From Epiperipatus broadwayi (Eukaryota > Onychophora > Udeonychophora > Euonychophora > Peripatidae), in assembly GCA_028023455.1 (NCBI GenBank), contig JAQFVV010006255.1:930001-994000 (forward strand): a stretch of 64,000 nt of DNA, given 5' to 3'. The notes beneath the pieces are model-generated. The model was given only the letters and a program-made list of their open reading frames with translations. It was not told the DNA's origin and did not search any database. Both the position numbers and the translations under genes were made by a program. Positions within the stretch are counted from its first letter, which is position 1. Each line of letters starts with the position of its first letter. Below are positions 45,751 through 59,545 of the stretch, piece by piece.

Positions 45751-45950
45751 TCAAAGATTAGCAAATGTTGTTTAATTTATATAGTTAAAAGTTATAGAAA
45801 ATACTAAGTGGTATCCTTATTAATATAAAGTAAATAATTTATACAGGTTAATTGAAGATTAGCAAATGTTGTTTAATATATATAATTAAAAGCTGTAGAA
45901 AATACTATGTGAGTTTCCTTATTAACATAAAGTTTTTTAAATCTAATAGT
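45751..45950 (+). repeat. 101-bp tandem duplication
   Basis: AGATTAGCAAATGTTGTTTAAT occurs at 45755 and 45856, followed by TAAAAG, TAGAAAATACTA and CCTTATTAA in each copy. Confidence 0.7.
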
Positions 45951-46368
45951 TGGAGGAAAAACCTTACAATAGTTTTTTGGATGTGTTAAAATATTTTTTT
46001 TAATTTTATTTTAAATTTCTATTCTGTAAATTTCAGAACAAACAATCAAGTATAATCAATCAAAAAACGAAAAGTATAATTAATTGTAAATCATTTGGGA
46101 ATTATCTTGTTTACATGTATATTTTTTGAATGAAAATTTTAAACTGTAAATAGGAAATTTGTATTGCCTTTAAAATATAATCGTAATTAAAAGAGAAGAA
46201 AAACAAAGTAAGGAAAAATCTAATATATTTTTGTTATCTGTTTGATCTGATTTTGTCATGGATTATTTAGATATAAATAGTGTCATTTTCATTGTTTTCT
46301 GTCTCTTTTTGGCTGTTTCATTGGAAAGATCATATGGCATTAATTGCTGAATAAACTTTATGCTAGGT

Positions 46369-46767
46369 CAGAGGTTTCCAACCCTATGCCCGTGGGCACC
46401 ATGGTGCCCAGAGACCATTTTACGTGTGCCCACCGCAATCTGAACACGATAAAAAATTATTTATCTGATACAAATAAATTTAATTTTTAAAATTTCTTAT
46501 AAATTATTGTATTATATTGTAATCAATTTGAGGGTCATACTATACTTTTACAGCGTAAAAATATAAACGTTAATTATATGTTAAAATTTTATTTTTGAAA
46601 TAAATATTTTTTTATACATTATGTGTATTATTAACAATATCCAACTATAAATTTACATTGAAAAAATAAGTGGTGCCCACCATCTGGTTGAAAAAAATAA
46701 AAGATGCCTGCCACTTGGCTGGTATTATAGAATGTGCTCTTAAGTGCAAAAAGGTTGGGAACCCCTG
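46369..46767. mobile_element. hAT-like MITE with 8-bp target duplication
   Basis: The 399-bp element has ends CAGAGGTTTCCAACC and, on the opposite strand, CAGGGGTTCCCAACC, the classic hAT terminus. TGCTAGGT is exactly repeated at 46361-46368 and 46768-46775, the 8-bp duplication expected for hAT. The interior is AT-rich with GGTGCCCA words near both ends. No transposase is encoded, so it needs one in trans. Confidence 0.85.
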
Positions 46768-46775
46768 TGCTAGGT

Positions 46776-47497
46776 CATTCAGCTGCAAGTTATTTAAACC
46801 ACTGGTAAAGAGTTTTGACTATGGAAAAAAGTATATTAATAATTTCAATTGAATAAGAAATTAGATTACAGTACAAAAAGATAGAAAATATTCACTATAT
46901 GAAAATAACTTTAATAATGAGAGGCTAAATTTCCCTTGTAAATACCAACTGTGATCATTCTTACCTGGAAATATGAACCTACCACATAAACCACTTGGGA
47001 CTTCAGAGTGTGTAAAACCTGCTGAAGTGAAAATGTTTTAAAAGAACTTGTTAAAAAAAATGAAATACAACCTTTAAAATAAATAATTTACAATCCAAGT
47101 CTATGATTATAACCAGATCTACAAGCAAATATCTATTTTTATTTGAAGTTAAATTTTAAAGAGAATAGAAAGATAAATGTAGTAAAGACAATGCAGGGAA
47201 ATGATAGGAGTCTAGTTAAGATTGCTCTACAAAGGAAAAGAATATCAAATCCTGGATTTTGACTATTATTTGTTTATGTACAACTAAATCATACAAATGT
47301 ACATAAAGCTGGTAGATATGTAATAGTATGTACATTTTTATTCTTTTGTTTGGTTTTGTAATTGATATCAAGAATCTAAAAAGATGAGATTTTTCTTTCT
47401 TTTATTGCTATTATAGTCAGTAAAATATATTTTTTAATTATTTGAATAAAAAGGAATTAATTTGTAGGTGCTGATTTAGAGTGTGCTCACCATTCTG
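46776..47497. other. AT-rich stretch without a gene
   Basis: No gene seen. GCTGATTTAGAGTGTGCTCAC at about 47470 recurs near 51540 and 52090 (see that entry). Confidence 0.5.
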
Positions 47498-47603
47498 AAT
47501 TCTAAGGACCACCACTGATACATCCAAGCGATAAATGATATCAAATAATTCACATTAGGTCACTTGGATGTCTCAGCAATGTTTTGGGGTGGTCCTTAGA
47601 ATT
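47498..47603. mobile_element. 106-bp hairpin MITE
   Basis: AATTCTAAGGACCACC at the left end is exactly mirrored at 47588-47603, with further inner pairing of ACATCCAAG and CTTGGATGT. No frame and no clear target duplication. Confidence 0.65.
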
Positions 47604-47630
47604 AAAAAATGATAGCAAGTACAGTCTAAA

Positions 47631-48405
47631 TACTAAAAGCTTACAACTCCTAAAATATGAATTTTATTACAATAATAGCAGTGCAAAGTGCTGAAGTATG
47701 TGGAGAGGGGGAAGAATGTTTTTGACAATATGAAGTATCATCCAAAAAATACAGAATTCTGATCAAACCAAACTTATAATTTTAAAAAACTAAAAGCTTA
47801 TATGTTTTAAAATACAAATTTTATTACGATATATGCCCATAAGCACATGCTGAAATAATGTAAAATTGATCATACCAAGCTTATAATTTCAAAAAACTAT
47901 AAGTTTATAAGTTCTAAAATATGGTCTATATTACAATATATACCCATAACCATATGAAATAAAGCATATTAATTTTACAATTAATTGGATTTTTTTTATG
48001 TTGCATGCTTCCTTTGTTCCATGCAGTTAGAAAAAACAATGGAGATAAGAAAAAATAGTGTTGTTCACATGCACTGATCATGTGATGTCCTTATGATGTG
48101 AGAAATGAAGCACATAATAGTACTGGCTTTGGTAAAATAAAAATCTGATTTATTAATTGTAAATTAATATTCTTTACTTTAGACAATTGTTTTTTCAACT
48201 AATGTTAAGATAAAATGCAATTTATTATTAAGTGTAGAATTAATATGCTTCCTCGGTTGTTTCTACCATTATTCAACATTTACATTATTTCAACATGTGG
48301 TTATAAACCTATATTTGAATAAAATTTGCATTTTAGAAGTTATAAGCTTTTAATAAGCTTAGTTTGATCAATTTTACATTTATTGAACATGTGCTTTTTT
48401 AATTA
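47631..48405. repeat. Family J: local tandem and inverted repeat
   Basis: Units with CTAAAAGCTTATA, AAAATATGAATTTTATTACAAT, CCCATAA and TTGATCA(A/T)ACCAA(G/A)CTTATAA occur about three times in plus orientation (47631-47970) and once inverted (48275-48405). A piece of it, TAGAAATTATAAGCTTCTAA, lies near 48623. Confidence 0.55.
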
Positions 48406-48486
48406 ATATATATGTCCATTATTTTTTTTCCTTTACTTTTTTTGTTTAATTATAAATTTATTTAAATGCACATTGATTATGTAAGT

Positions 48487-48604
48487 AATATTTACTGAGG
48501 CAGTAACCTCAAGAATATGTATAAGCTTGTGGTTAAGACCTGTAGAGTCCCTAATATTGCATTTTTACATGCATATTCTTGAGGTTACGGCCTCAGTAAA
48601 TATT
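48487..48604. mobile_element. 118-bp hairpin MITE with about 34-bp inverted repeats
   Basis: AATATTTACTGAGGC(A/C)GTAACC...AATATG arms match at all but one position, around a short loop containing CTGTAGAGTCCC. It lies between family J pieces. Confidence 0.7.
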
Positions 48605-48689
48605 TTTTTGTTTAAGTATTTTAGAAATTATAAGCTTCTAATATTGTAACAGTCAAAATTCATCTATCTCACTAACACACTGCATAATT

Positions 48690-48965
48690 TAAACCCCAGA
48701 CATGGAACTCAACACTAGAAAGGTTTGCCTCCTAGAAATCCCAAGTTTGAATCCAAAGTCTAAGCTCCATAAAGCCATCTACATAATAACACATCTGATG
48801 CTACTAATAGTATAATTTTTTGCCAGTGCCAGTGGTCAGGGAGAAACAAGAGACTCTAAAATTAAAATAGCCCTAGGTTCATCTAAAAATACCTTATAGA
48901 TATGCCAAAGATAAGCCTAATATGGGTATGTAACTTAGATTGCACTCCGGATAAATAAACAAAAG
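48690..48965 (+). mobile_element. Probable tRNA-derived SINE
   Basis: ATGGAACTCAACACTAG resembles box A. CCAAGTTTGAATCCA (about 48749) is close to box B (GGTTCGAATCC) at the expected distance. The downstream region has no match elsewhere in the window, and the unit may end near GATAAATAAACAAAA. Confidence 0.45.
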
Positions 48966-48969
48966 TAAC

Positions 48970-51450
48970 TATTTAATTAATACACTATTTATTGAACATA
49001 TAAAGTTATAAAGTATGCTCTCCAGATTTGTTGCAAAATAAATCAATATATAATATTTGTACTTCTTACTTAAGTTATTTGATATTATAATGTGTTTATG
49101 ATATTACAAATTAAGTATGTGAAAGCTACACAAAGTATTAACGCAATTTAAATGACTAATTAAACATAAACAGGGAATCTTAAATTAATAAGAGTGAAGC
49201 TTGTGTGAATGTTGATTCTAATTCTAAGATAAAGCTATGCTACATATTACTGGGATTCATCTAATCAAATTTAATAATAATATGTCCTTATGGTAATATG
49301 TGGTGGTGCTAATAAAATAAAGTGTGAAGATGGAGTATGATCAGTTGGAATCGTGGCTTTAGCAGAAAACAAATAAATAAAACTAAATTTGGGTTTGCTT
49401 AGGCATTTTGTCATTTATCTGAGACATCTCTATAGAGTTCTTACACAACCCTAGCCTGGCCCACACCCAGGAGCTTCATGACTATTGGGGATGAATGCAA
49501 ATAAATTCCCCAGTGAGGAATTTATGTCACACTCTAATGGGAATCTCAGAGTAAAACAGGGACACGGACTCAGCCGTAGACAACCTTGGGAAAAGTAAAG
49601 CTAAATTTAATACTCCAGCACATTTACCAGAAACACACAATTAAATTTTAAAATATATATTAAAATGGCAGCTCACAAAAAGGACAGAATAACTTGCTCT
49701 TAAATTTATTTTATGGCCAGTCTCTCTCAATAAAATTTTAAATGAAAAACTATTTGAAAATCATTTATGTGATACATAAAATAATTATTCTTAAAAACAA
49801 TTAATAAAAGAAAGGAGTATGCATGCTTGCAATTTAGTAATTAATATGGCAACCAAGAATTTATAAAATTTTCTTACGCAACTCACACAGACTTGAAAGA
49901 ATAATTTTAAAATCACATTATAATAAGGCATTTAAAATAAAACATATAAAAAAAGGTAACCCAAATAGAAGAAGTATAACATAAATTAAGGAAGGATTAA
50001 ATGAATACATATGATAAATACATAATATGAAGTACATTATTAAAGATAGCTATAGCTTAAGGTTTACAAGATCTCAGGTTACATTTGTAATTACCTCACT
50101 TTGGAAGAGCAGTCTGTAAGCATTTCCCAAAATTTAAATGGAGTTCTTGTGCAAACTTTTGGTTTCTCCTCTATGATCACAGATTTTACAAGCAGCATAA
50201 TTCAGAATGTTTCAAAATACAGTTTCCATGAGCAGCATTACTTCTGATGGTTTAGTAGACATTTTAAGCACAGCAACAGGGCTTCAGATGGAGAATGATG
50301 TTGGCAAGAAAGCCATTCACAAGGGAAGATGGCCCACTGCCTTTTACCCCATCATTCTAAAGTTGACCACCATGGGAATTTCTTGATATAGTTCACTTCT
50401 CGTAGAGAATCCAATAAGATGATTTCTTTGACCAACTTCTTCTTTTCTTTCTTTAAACTTGTTATTCCAAACTTTAAAACTTATTTCAAACTCACAACCC
50501 AGATTTTTAGATAACTAAAATCTATATTAATATGTCTAAAACTTGTCTCTTAGATAACTACAACTTATATATAACTTATCACTAAATCAGCCTTATTTAT
50601 ACTCCCCCATTAGACAATCACTTTTGCCCTGTGGTAATGAAATCTATTACTTAAAATTTATTAATTAGATCAGATGCTGAAAAATGCACTTTTAATTAAA
50701 ATTTATTATACACAAATCCCCAGATATTCTGATCCAATTTATTTAATTAAAATTTGCTCACTAAACTGTTATAATTAATCCCAAAAAATCCACTAGTGAA
50801 ACGGGCATAAACCATTTAAAATTAGCCACTATTGTTCTCTTTCCCCACCCTCATTTATTTATTTTTAAATAAAATAGCCTAAATTCCAAAATCTCAATAT
50901 AAAACCTACTTAAAACTAATTTTCAAAATCTTAATGTGTAAGTCTGTTTACAAATGATATTATTCTATTAAATGGTAACAAATCTTTTATTAAATGAAAA
51001 TCTAAATCAAAATGAAGATAATATCCATTAAGTAAACAGATCCAAACAACAACTTCATAACCAAAACATTATTTTACTTAAATCTATTATCACAGTATGT
51101 GGGTAAATGAGAATATGTGACTTACTTTTGTTGTATGAGTATATGCGTAAATATACTCGACAGTTTGAAAATAAAACCATTAAGAAAATTTAATTGTTAT
51201 AAAACCCATGGATATCCCATTAGAAATATAAATTTAGATGGAATTTTGGTAAATATACACAGTATGCACACATTACGATAAAATTAGGGTTTGAAATAGG
51301 ATATGAGGGTAGGTAAGAGGAAGGCAAAGTGAAACTAAAATTTGCAGGGCATATCTTACTGTTTCAGTATTTTGAAATTTATTCATTCCTCTCATTTTTT
51401 ATATTTTGTATATTTTAGTCACATGATTTGATCAAGCATAGTTGTATAAA
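48970..51450. other. Gene-free stretch, GC-richer part at 49.4-50.4 kb
   Basis: 49430-49620 and 50100-50450 are less AT-rich (CCTAGCCTGGCCCACACCC, GGCCCACTGCC) but contain no long frame, repeat ends or LTR signature I can recognise. They may be remnants of an unrecognised element. Confidence 0.4.
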
Positions 51451-51519
51451 ATTTGTGCTTTAATTTTTTAATTATTAATATAAATTGTGATTTTGCAATG
51501 AATGGTCATATTGCGACCA

Positions 51520-52110
51520 CGTGTGGATTATAATGGCTGTGAGTGTACTCTAAATCAGTACCAATTTTTATATAAATAAATAATATGTTTGTGTGTACTT
51601 TTCTCCTCATGCATAAGCATAGATTTAATATAGACTTTTGTATGTATATTGTTTTGTATATACTGTATATTTTATATGTCAGTCAATAGGTAAATAAAAA
51701 GGAAAATTATTAAAGGTGAAGTCATCAATTGTCTCTTAGCTTCATTATTTATTTGAGGTTTAATCTATGTTTACACATTTTTTTTTACTTATTTTATTAA
51801 AATTTTAACATTGGTGAATGTCTTTCTTCTTTATTCTATGTGGTATTCCAAAATATATCTAGATATACTGCACTATGGAATATAAATTTAGTGTGTGTGA
51901 TTTTTAATATTAAATAGATATATGTAAATATACAACTAAGACAAGCATTACAGATACTAACAGATATTGAAGGAGGCGGTTTCATCATGTGATGATTGTA
52001 GGGCTATAATGTCCATTATAGCTGATGTTTAATGCATGTCTATCATCATCATATCAGCCACAGGCCATGAGAGATGATATAGTTGGCCAGTCGATTTAGA
52101 GTGTATTCAC
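51520..52110. repeat. Inverted pair of a dispersed GATTTAGAGTG motif
   Basis: GTGAGTGTACTCTAAATC (about 51540) is the inverse of GATTTAGAGTGTATTCAC (about 52092). A third copy, GATTTAGAGTGTGCTCAC, lies at 47473. The flanks do not align well, so only the short motif is supported. Confidence 0.4.
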
Positions 52111-52164
52111 ATGTGACTAATATAGATTCTCAAGTTACTCATCTTCTAATTCCATTATAATAAA

Positions 52165-52680
52165 AAGGCAATGTAGATAGATAGGTAGGCATATAGGTAT
52201 TTAGATAGATATATAAATGGATAGGTGAGTGGATGGTGGATAATTTAGATAGATAAGTATATATAATAATAATAGATGTGTTGCAATAGAGAAGCTATTA
52301 GATAAGCAGGCATGTTGGTATTTAGATAGATATATGGATAGGCAGGTGAATGGATGGTGGATAAATGATATATGGATAGGCAGGTGAATGGATGGTGGAT
52401 AAATTATAGATAGATATGCAGAGTAATAGGTAGGTAGATAAATGGATAGAGATAGAAAGATAAACTGATAGATGAATAAATAGATATTTACATAAACAAA
52501 TTGAGTAGATAGGCTGTTTGATGAATGAATAGATATTTATATAGATTGAATAAATAGACTGACTGATGGATAAATGAATAGATATTTAGATAGGTGGTTT
52601 CAATAAATAGATAGATGGATGGATAGTTAGATTTGGTGGATGGAAAAGTGGGTAGGAAGATAGATATGTAACTGAGCTGG
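52165..52680 (+). repeat. Long degenerate GATA/GATG microsatellite with minisatellite segment
   Basis: TAGATAGATA-type repeats are mixed with a repeated GGATAGGCAGGTGAATGGAT segment (52335 and 52375) and TGGATGGTGGATAA. Confidence 0.8.
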
Positions 52681-52699
52681 CTATAGGATAGCTATCCAA

Positions 52700-55600
52700 A
52701 AGAAGAATCTCAACTTGTTAATAATATTTCTCATTTTACTCAGTCTGAAGATAGATACACTACCACTGTATATCGAATCCCTTTTCAAATATATTTATAT
52801 ATATATATTTGTATATTGCAAAAATATATTTAATGAATGTATGAATATGTATACAGTTAGATAGTAAGCTGTATATACCATAGACTATGACTATTACAGT
52901 TTTGATGAATTATATTTTTATTAAGTAAATTTTTATCATCGTTATTTTATATTGTTGTTTATGATTTAGAATATATATATATATATGGGTTACACTTGCA
53001 ACTGTGGTTAGTAATTTATATTAATTTCATTCACATATTTTTTTACTTAGAAGTTAATTTTACTGGTATGTAATTGCTTTATACAGTATTTCATGAATAA
53101 ATATTTTTTCTCATTTTCTGTTCAAATATAATTATATTGTTGTTAAACTATTATTTTTTAATTATATAGGAAAAAATATTTTGCTACAATTTAAAAAAAA
53201 TCAAAATAAATCTGATTCTAAATAAAACGTTTAATACTGACAGAAAAAAAAAAGTTTAATATATTATAAAATTTCTGTTGCGGTGGTTAATGTAGAGTAT
53301 TTTCACTTATTAATTACATGCAGTTTTACGAATATTTGATAATTTAAAGTGAATTTAAATGAAATATTGTAGCACGACATTAAAATTATTTTCTTCATCC
53401 CCAATTTTCTCATTTAAGATAATGCAATTTAGAAATATTATGTTATTTTTGGTTGATTGCTAATAAAAAAAACTATAATTTGAATTTTTTATATTATTTT
53501 GCAGTTTTGTCATTTTATGATAAATGATAAAAAGTGCTGATATATATATGTTTTTATATCTTCTTTTTTTTTTGTCTAATTAACCTGAGTAAGCTGATTT
53601 TCTGAAAAATTTTCTCAGCCACAAGAAAATCACATGGCAGCAAGCCTGTATGATTATTAACAAATGTGAATCAGCAGATAAAATATTTTAATATTGTTTG
53701 TAAAAGACTATCGTTTTAATCTTTCTCAATGTTGCAACTAGCAAAATATAATAAACTTTTTATACTATATGTTTGTGACTTTTGAAATTATATTAAAAAG
53801 TAAATAAAATTATGTACACACACACAGTTTTAATTTTATTCCATTAGCTGCCAATCCTAGCACTTGTAATTTACTAAAATCGGATTCATTTATAGAAAGT
53901 GGATATCTATTTTTTACCTGGTATAAAGTTAAACAAGAGAGTTGATTAACAAGCTATTAGCATTTTAAATGTATTATATAATACTGCATAGTAATTTGTT
54001 TGGGCATTTGTAAAAATAATTATTTATTAATATACCTTCATATAGTTAATTTTGGCCAATTTGCATAAAGTTTAGCTAATTAAACTACTCAGTAGAGTTT
54101 TAATTTCACCCTGACATCCATCATTGCTAGAACTTATATTGTCTATTTAAAATAGGATTCTTACGTATTAGTTCGGCAGTGATAAAAGTCACTTGTACGA
54201 ACAAAGATTTATATAAAAATCTAATTAAACACATTTACAATCTTCTAAAAAAATTAATTAATTTTGTGAGTGAATATTATATAATATTCCAATGAGGAAA
54301 AAGTTATTAGTCGAGATGATTTTCTTTTATCGGTTTGGTTACCACTTGTAATAAATTTAGATTGTTGAAAATTTATTTGTTGGATGGTATATGTTTTGCT
54401 CTTATTTTAACCATCTGGAAAAACTACATTTCATTCAATTTATTTTATTTAGAAGCAATGTGCGTATTTATAAAATTGTTTATAAAAGAACAATATAACA
54501 TTAATGTGCTAAGGACAAACATCAGTGATATCTATTCTATGTTGACCAGGATTTAGATTAATGTTATATAAAAGCAAAATCACGACTATCTTATTGCAAA
54601 ATTTGTTCTGGCTTTCATCTGCAATGTTTACTAAAATTACTATTCAAATTTAAATTTAACACATGCACATGCATACCAGAAATTAAATATCAATCATTAT
54701 AAATGAAATAAAATACCATCCTCATTAAAAAAACTAAATTAGATTGTCTTATTTACAACTAGGATTATTTATTCAAAAGAAGAAAATGTTAAATCTTAAT
54801 ACATCTAGTTAACCAATAAATCATGAAGCCATCTATTGGAGACCATGTGTTTCTCACATTCTCTCTATCTCTCTCTATATATATATATATGCACATCGTT
54901 ACTATTAATACTGTATATAAGTTATAACTTTTGTGAATAATACAATGAATGTATGGATAAATTTATAGTCAATATTAAAAGGGATTATGATACTATTATT
55001 TGATAAATGACACAGGAATTACTATTTGTTTGAAACTTACATTTAGATGTACATCTAAAGACAGTGAATTAAATGATTATGTGTTACATATTAAATATCT
55101 AAAAAAAATTGAAGTGCATAACTACTGTCGGGGAAATTATACTGAATTACTCCAAGAACCGTGCTCAAATACTTTTCTATTATTATTGTTTCATTTTATT
55201 TGGATACTTACAAGACCTTATACTGATTTTATCAACCAACCAAATATGGTAAATACTTGAACATTGAGTATTCCAATAACATTACAGAGTTTTCAGTTTT
55301 ATTTAAATTCTATTATATATATATGTAGTGAAAAATAATTTCATGTATATTCATTTATATAAAGCAAACAATTATATATACATTCAGTTAAGGGAAATCA
55401 TCTTAAGTTGTTCAAAGAATAAACAGCCATTGAGTGAAGTTTATCATGGTAACTTATTTTAGTCTGATATCTTAACATAAACCAGAATAAGTTAGCACTT
55501 TTCTTTATTAAATTATTGCTAGCAGAATTAAGCTAAATGTGCGTCTTCTTTTGATTTGAAATAGTATTTTGTTTTATATCATTCATAATGTAAACACATA

Positions 55601-57245
55601 GCTAGTTACTATAATTTAAATGTTGTTTATGATATCTATTTTAAATAACCTATATTATAATTACAAATATAAATAAAACATTATTATTCATTAAAGTACA
55701 AATCCTAACTTTATTTACTTTATTTCTCACAATAATATTTTTAGAATTCACTCATCAATGTTAGACACATTTATAAGAGCTAGGAATATTTTTTAATTAA
55801 TTAGATTTAGATTGTGATTGTATGAGTGATTTAAGCTCTGACATACACATCTATGACTCTATTGTTGTCATGCATAATTTTGTGATGTCAAAATCCAGAT
55901 TCCATAAAATTTATTAGTCTCTAACTCTTGATTCATGTAGACTATTTGTTTCAATCTTCTCATTTAAGAAGATTTATATGAGATAATTGTTTTATCTAAG
56001 CTTATAGTCATATTGTGCATACTTCCTTATTTCATACCATTACACTATTTGCATGCAAACATACACTGACTAATGTGTCTTACTTGTATTCAATTCACTC
56101 TATGTGTTTATGTGTGCACATTATATGCTCTTCCAGATGATATGTGGATGGTGACAGTAAAGATTTATAAACTATAGTATGCCATATCTTTTTTAAAAAA
56201 AATCAATTTCTTTTATCTGTGCACTTTTTGTCAAACTTTGAAATATAAAATAATATATTTTGCATAACCCAATGTGCATAAATAATTAGTGATACTGTGT
56301 TCAAGAATAGAAGATACTTAATAAATGCCTTATCAATTCTCTAATGTTGAATGTGGTTTAAAAAGGTTTAAAATTCATGCATATATAATGAATGAGGATG
56401 TAAAAATGATATATTAAATAATTTGAAATTAATATATTAAAGTTGTATTCATGTTTATTTAGTTTTATAAATTATTTTATATTATTCCAAATATTTTTCA
56501 CTAAATATACCAACGTTAAGTATTTTATTGCAGGTATTGACATCTGGCAATAACTTTTAGTAATTAGATAAATAGATATAAGATGCACTGTATTCGCAAT
56601 AATATTTTTTTAAAAAGATGGCTTTTAAAATTTGTGAAGTATAATATAAACCAGTGGGGGGAATGTGAGATACTTGACTGATTTATACTTGCAATTCCAC
56701 TCTTCTGATTTAAGTCAAAAAAATTTTTTTTATTTTTTAATAAAAATCTAGCATGTCTGAATGCAAACTTGTTAAAGTCTTAATATGATTTTAAAAAGGA
56801 TTTGAAAACATATGTATAATATAAAACAGCTATTTGGTGCAAAAGCCTCTCCACCATTATAATGAAAGCTTCTGTATAAACAATTTTTTTGCAGTTTTTC
56901 TTTTAACCTTTATTCAATAATCACTTAGTTTCTTTTTTACTGAATAAAAATTAAATGAATAACTGGCTTATTAACAGAAAAATAAAGAGCTTGCTTGGAA
57001 ATCTTCATTTATCTAAAAAAAATTCAATATTTTACCATGAACTTTATAGCATGGGTATGACAAATGGAAGAATTAATCATTACTTTCACAAAGCTTTTTC
57101 TGCGATAACAGCATATTTATGGAACATATTACAAATTAACAGCAACAATATATTGTTTCAGATTATAAACCAATGCAATAGTAACTCTACAGCTCTACAC
57201 CTATATATACACTAACTGTCCCCACAGTTTCATTCATGTTCATGG
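52700..57245. other. Gene-free AT-rich stretch
   Basis: No gene, RNA or clear mobile element. A CT/TA microsatellite lies at 54855-54890. Frames of 73-86 codons at 54335, 55000 and 56955 carry no recognisable domain and have no supporting splice context. Confidence 0.5.
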
Positions 57246-57249
57246 AAAA

Positions 57250-57365
57250 TTACTGAATTTTTTTAAACAATTAAATACCATAAAACAAACATAAAAAAAA
57301 AGAAAATCATACAATATTTATCAAGATTAGTGCAATATCTTAAGAAACAAACCAAATTTCAAAAA
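57250..57365 (-). repeat. Family K fragment
   Basis: AATTAAATACCATAAAACAAAC followed by AAAGAAAATCAT and AGTGCAATATCTTAAG matches family K in minus orientation (compare 34.48-34.61 kb). Confidence 0.45.
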
Positions 57366-57689
57366 ATCTCTGTGTGTCTAGGCCTGATAGCTCCTCAGAC
57401 CGCTGTTTTAACAGCTATTGTCTGTCTGAAAGTAATAGTAAGGTGCATGTGGAAGAATAGCAACCTTCCAGTCATTACCAATTTAATAACATGCGATTTA
57501 AACAAAATATTATATATATATATAAGAAATAGATATAGTAGATCTAGACTAAATGATAAAGGCATAATATTTCTGAATTCTTTGTTTAGAGCCCAGTATT
57601 TATCCTAATTGTTGACTTTAAATCTTAAAAGAGATACTTTAATTGATAATTAAAATATATTTAAGTAATATTTACATGAAATAATAATA

Positions 57690-58300
57690 TATGAATTATC
57701 AACAGCAGTTAAAAGTGACTATTGTAAGGCATTTTTATAAACAATGTTGTATGTCAGATAGAATACTTTAAATTTGAATAGTTTAAATTTTAACATTCTT
57801 TTTGAAATTAATTAATTAATTAAATTTTATTTACACATCCCACATGTTAAAACATCCAAAGCATTTTAAAACATAGTTTATCACGTGAGAAATTTATTTA
57901 AAATGAAATCCTAAAAGTTGATCAAAATCAGTAGTCTAATTCATCATAAATGACAATACTATTCCCATGGCTTATATATTTACACAATTTTTTTTTTTGC
58001 AAATGGTTAGCATTTTGATGCATTTTTATATTGCAAATAATAATCCATGAGTTATCAACAGCAGTACTGCAAAAAAAAATATAATTTTTTACTGCGAAAT
58101 TTGAATATTAATCAGTGCTGCTCTCTTTTAGCATTTTATGGCATCATTACAAATTCTGACACATTTTTATACTGCAAATTAACTAGGTTTTTAAAGCAAT
58201 TAAGTATCATAAAGCAACAATTCATAGTCCAGAAAATTCTCCACAAAAAAAGAGAAAAAGTCATTAAAGATTGGTGCAATATTTATTGAGTTATAAAGTA
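57690..58300 (-). repeat. Dispersed repeat family K, minus copy
   Basis: TTATCACGTGAGAAATTTATTTAAA, ATGAGTTATCAACAGCAGTA, AGTGCTGCTCTCTTTTAGC, AATTAAGTATCATAAAGCAA and ATTGGTGCAATATTTATTGAG are the reverse-strand equivalents of words at 34.47-35.07 kb. The 80-codon frame at 58047-58289 lies in it and is not taken as a gene. Confidence 0.5.
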
Positions 58301-58309
58301 ACAAAGAAA

Positions 58310-59214
58310 TACACTTTCCCATCTATATAGATAATATATATATAAATCATGATATGATTTAATACTTTAAAACATTAAATAATAAGTAAACTGCCAAAGC
58401 ATGTTTTAAATTGTCAATTGTATATATATTGCATATAATTGGAAAGTTGCTTGAAGTAATTATAAGCATTCTGCAGTATATTACTTAATGTTTTAATTTG
58501 TTAAATTGTATCATTTTATCTGCTTACTAGATATATATAATTTAGGTGTATTTAACTGTATAAAGTGACTAGAAAATTAAGATAAATAAATGATATCTAC
58601 TAATATTAAAACTCTTGCTAATTATATCTAGTCATCTAATCATATGCAAAGAATAAAACAAATACCCCACAGTAACAAATATTTTTATGAATAAATCTTT
58701 TTCAAATGATCTTAAAGATAAAAAAATGGTACCAGTTTAATAAGTGCTTTTCGATATTTTTGATACCAGGGGAGCACTGTACCAATACTGATACAACCAA
58801 GCAATAAATAACTTTGATATTTCACTTACAATACCTATAAAACTGATAGAGATATTTTGTGCAGTCTACATAAAAAAATGTCAAATTTTAGTGAAAAATT
58901 AAAAAAAAAAAAACATTTCATAGAAAGGATCTATAAAACTGTTTTGGATATTTTGTCTACAAAATAAAACTACCTGTAAAAACATATACAAGTAAGTACT
59001 TAATGAATATATGCCCGCAAAATAAATTACCAAATTAACATAAATACGTGGCAGCATAATAAATATTAAAATTGAAATTAATTTTACAATTAATAAATAA
59101 AACTATAAATCACTAAGCTAATGTAAAAGCATCTTAATGATATAAATTACTAAATTAAAGCAAATAACCCATTTAATATACTAATATAATAATGAATAAA
59201 AAATGTATGCTTAA
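58310..59214. other. AT-rich stretch without a gene
   Basis: Nothing supported. Confidence 0.5.
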
Positions 59215-59545
59215 ACCAAAATCAAAAGTTAAAAAATTACATGAGAAATATTTATTTTATGTTGTTTATTTTTGAAGTCTAAATATATATCATTACTTGT
59301 AATTAGCAAATATTGAAATCAAACCAATTTTAGAAATACCAATAAACTGTTATGGATTTCAAATTTCATCAAAAGTTAGAAAAAAATACTATGATATTAT
59401 AATACATTATTTCAAATGTCTTTCAAAGTTAAAAAAAATTATTTGAGAAATATTTATGTTGTATATTTTGAACAGTGGAATATATATCATAATTAATCAT
59501 AATTGGCAAGTATTAAAATCAAAACAATTTTGATCCAACGTATAA
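59215..59545 (+). repeat. About 200-bp tandem duplication
   Basis: GTTAAAAAA, GAGAAATATTTAT, ATGTTG, AAATATATATCAT and TATT(A/G)AAATCAAA occur in the same order near 59228-59325 and 59428-59530. Confidence 0.55.

Noticed and set aside
47631-48405. CRISPR-like array
   Set aside because: Units are too long, diverged and without uniform spacers; it is a local tandem repeat with an inverted copy in eukaryotic DNA.
49430-50450. LTR of a retrotransposon
   Set aside because: Base composition changes here, but I found no direct terminal repeats, TG...CA ends, primer-binding site or gag/pol frame.
57330-57608. 92-codon frame beginning MQYLKKQTKFQ
   Set aside because: It starts inside a family K fragment and shows no domain or conserved motif.
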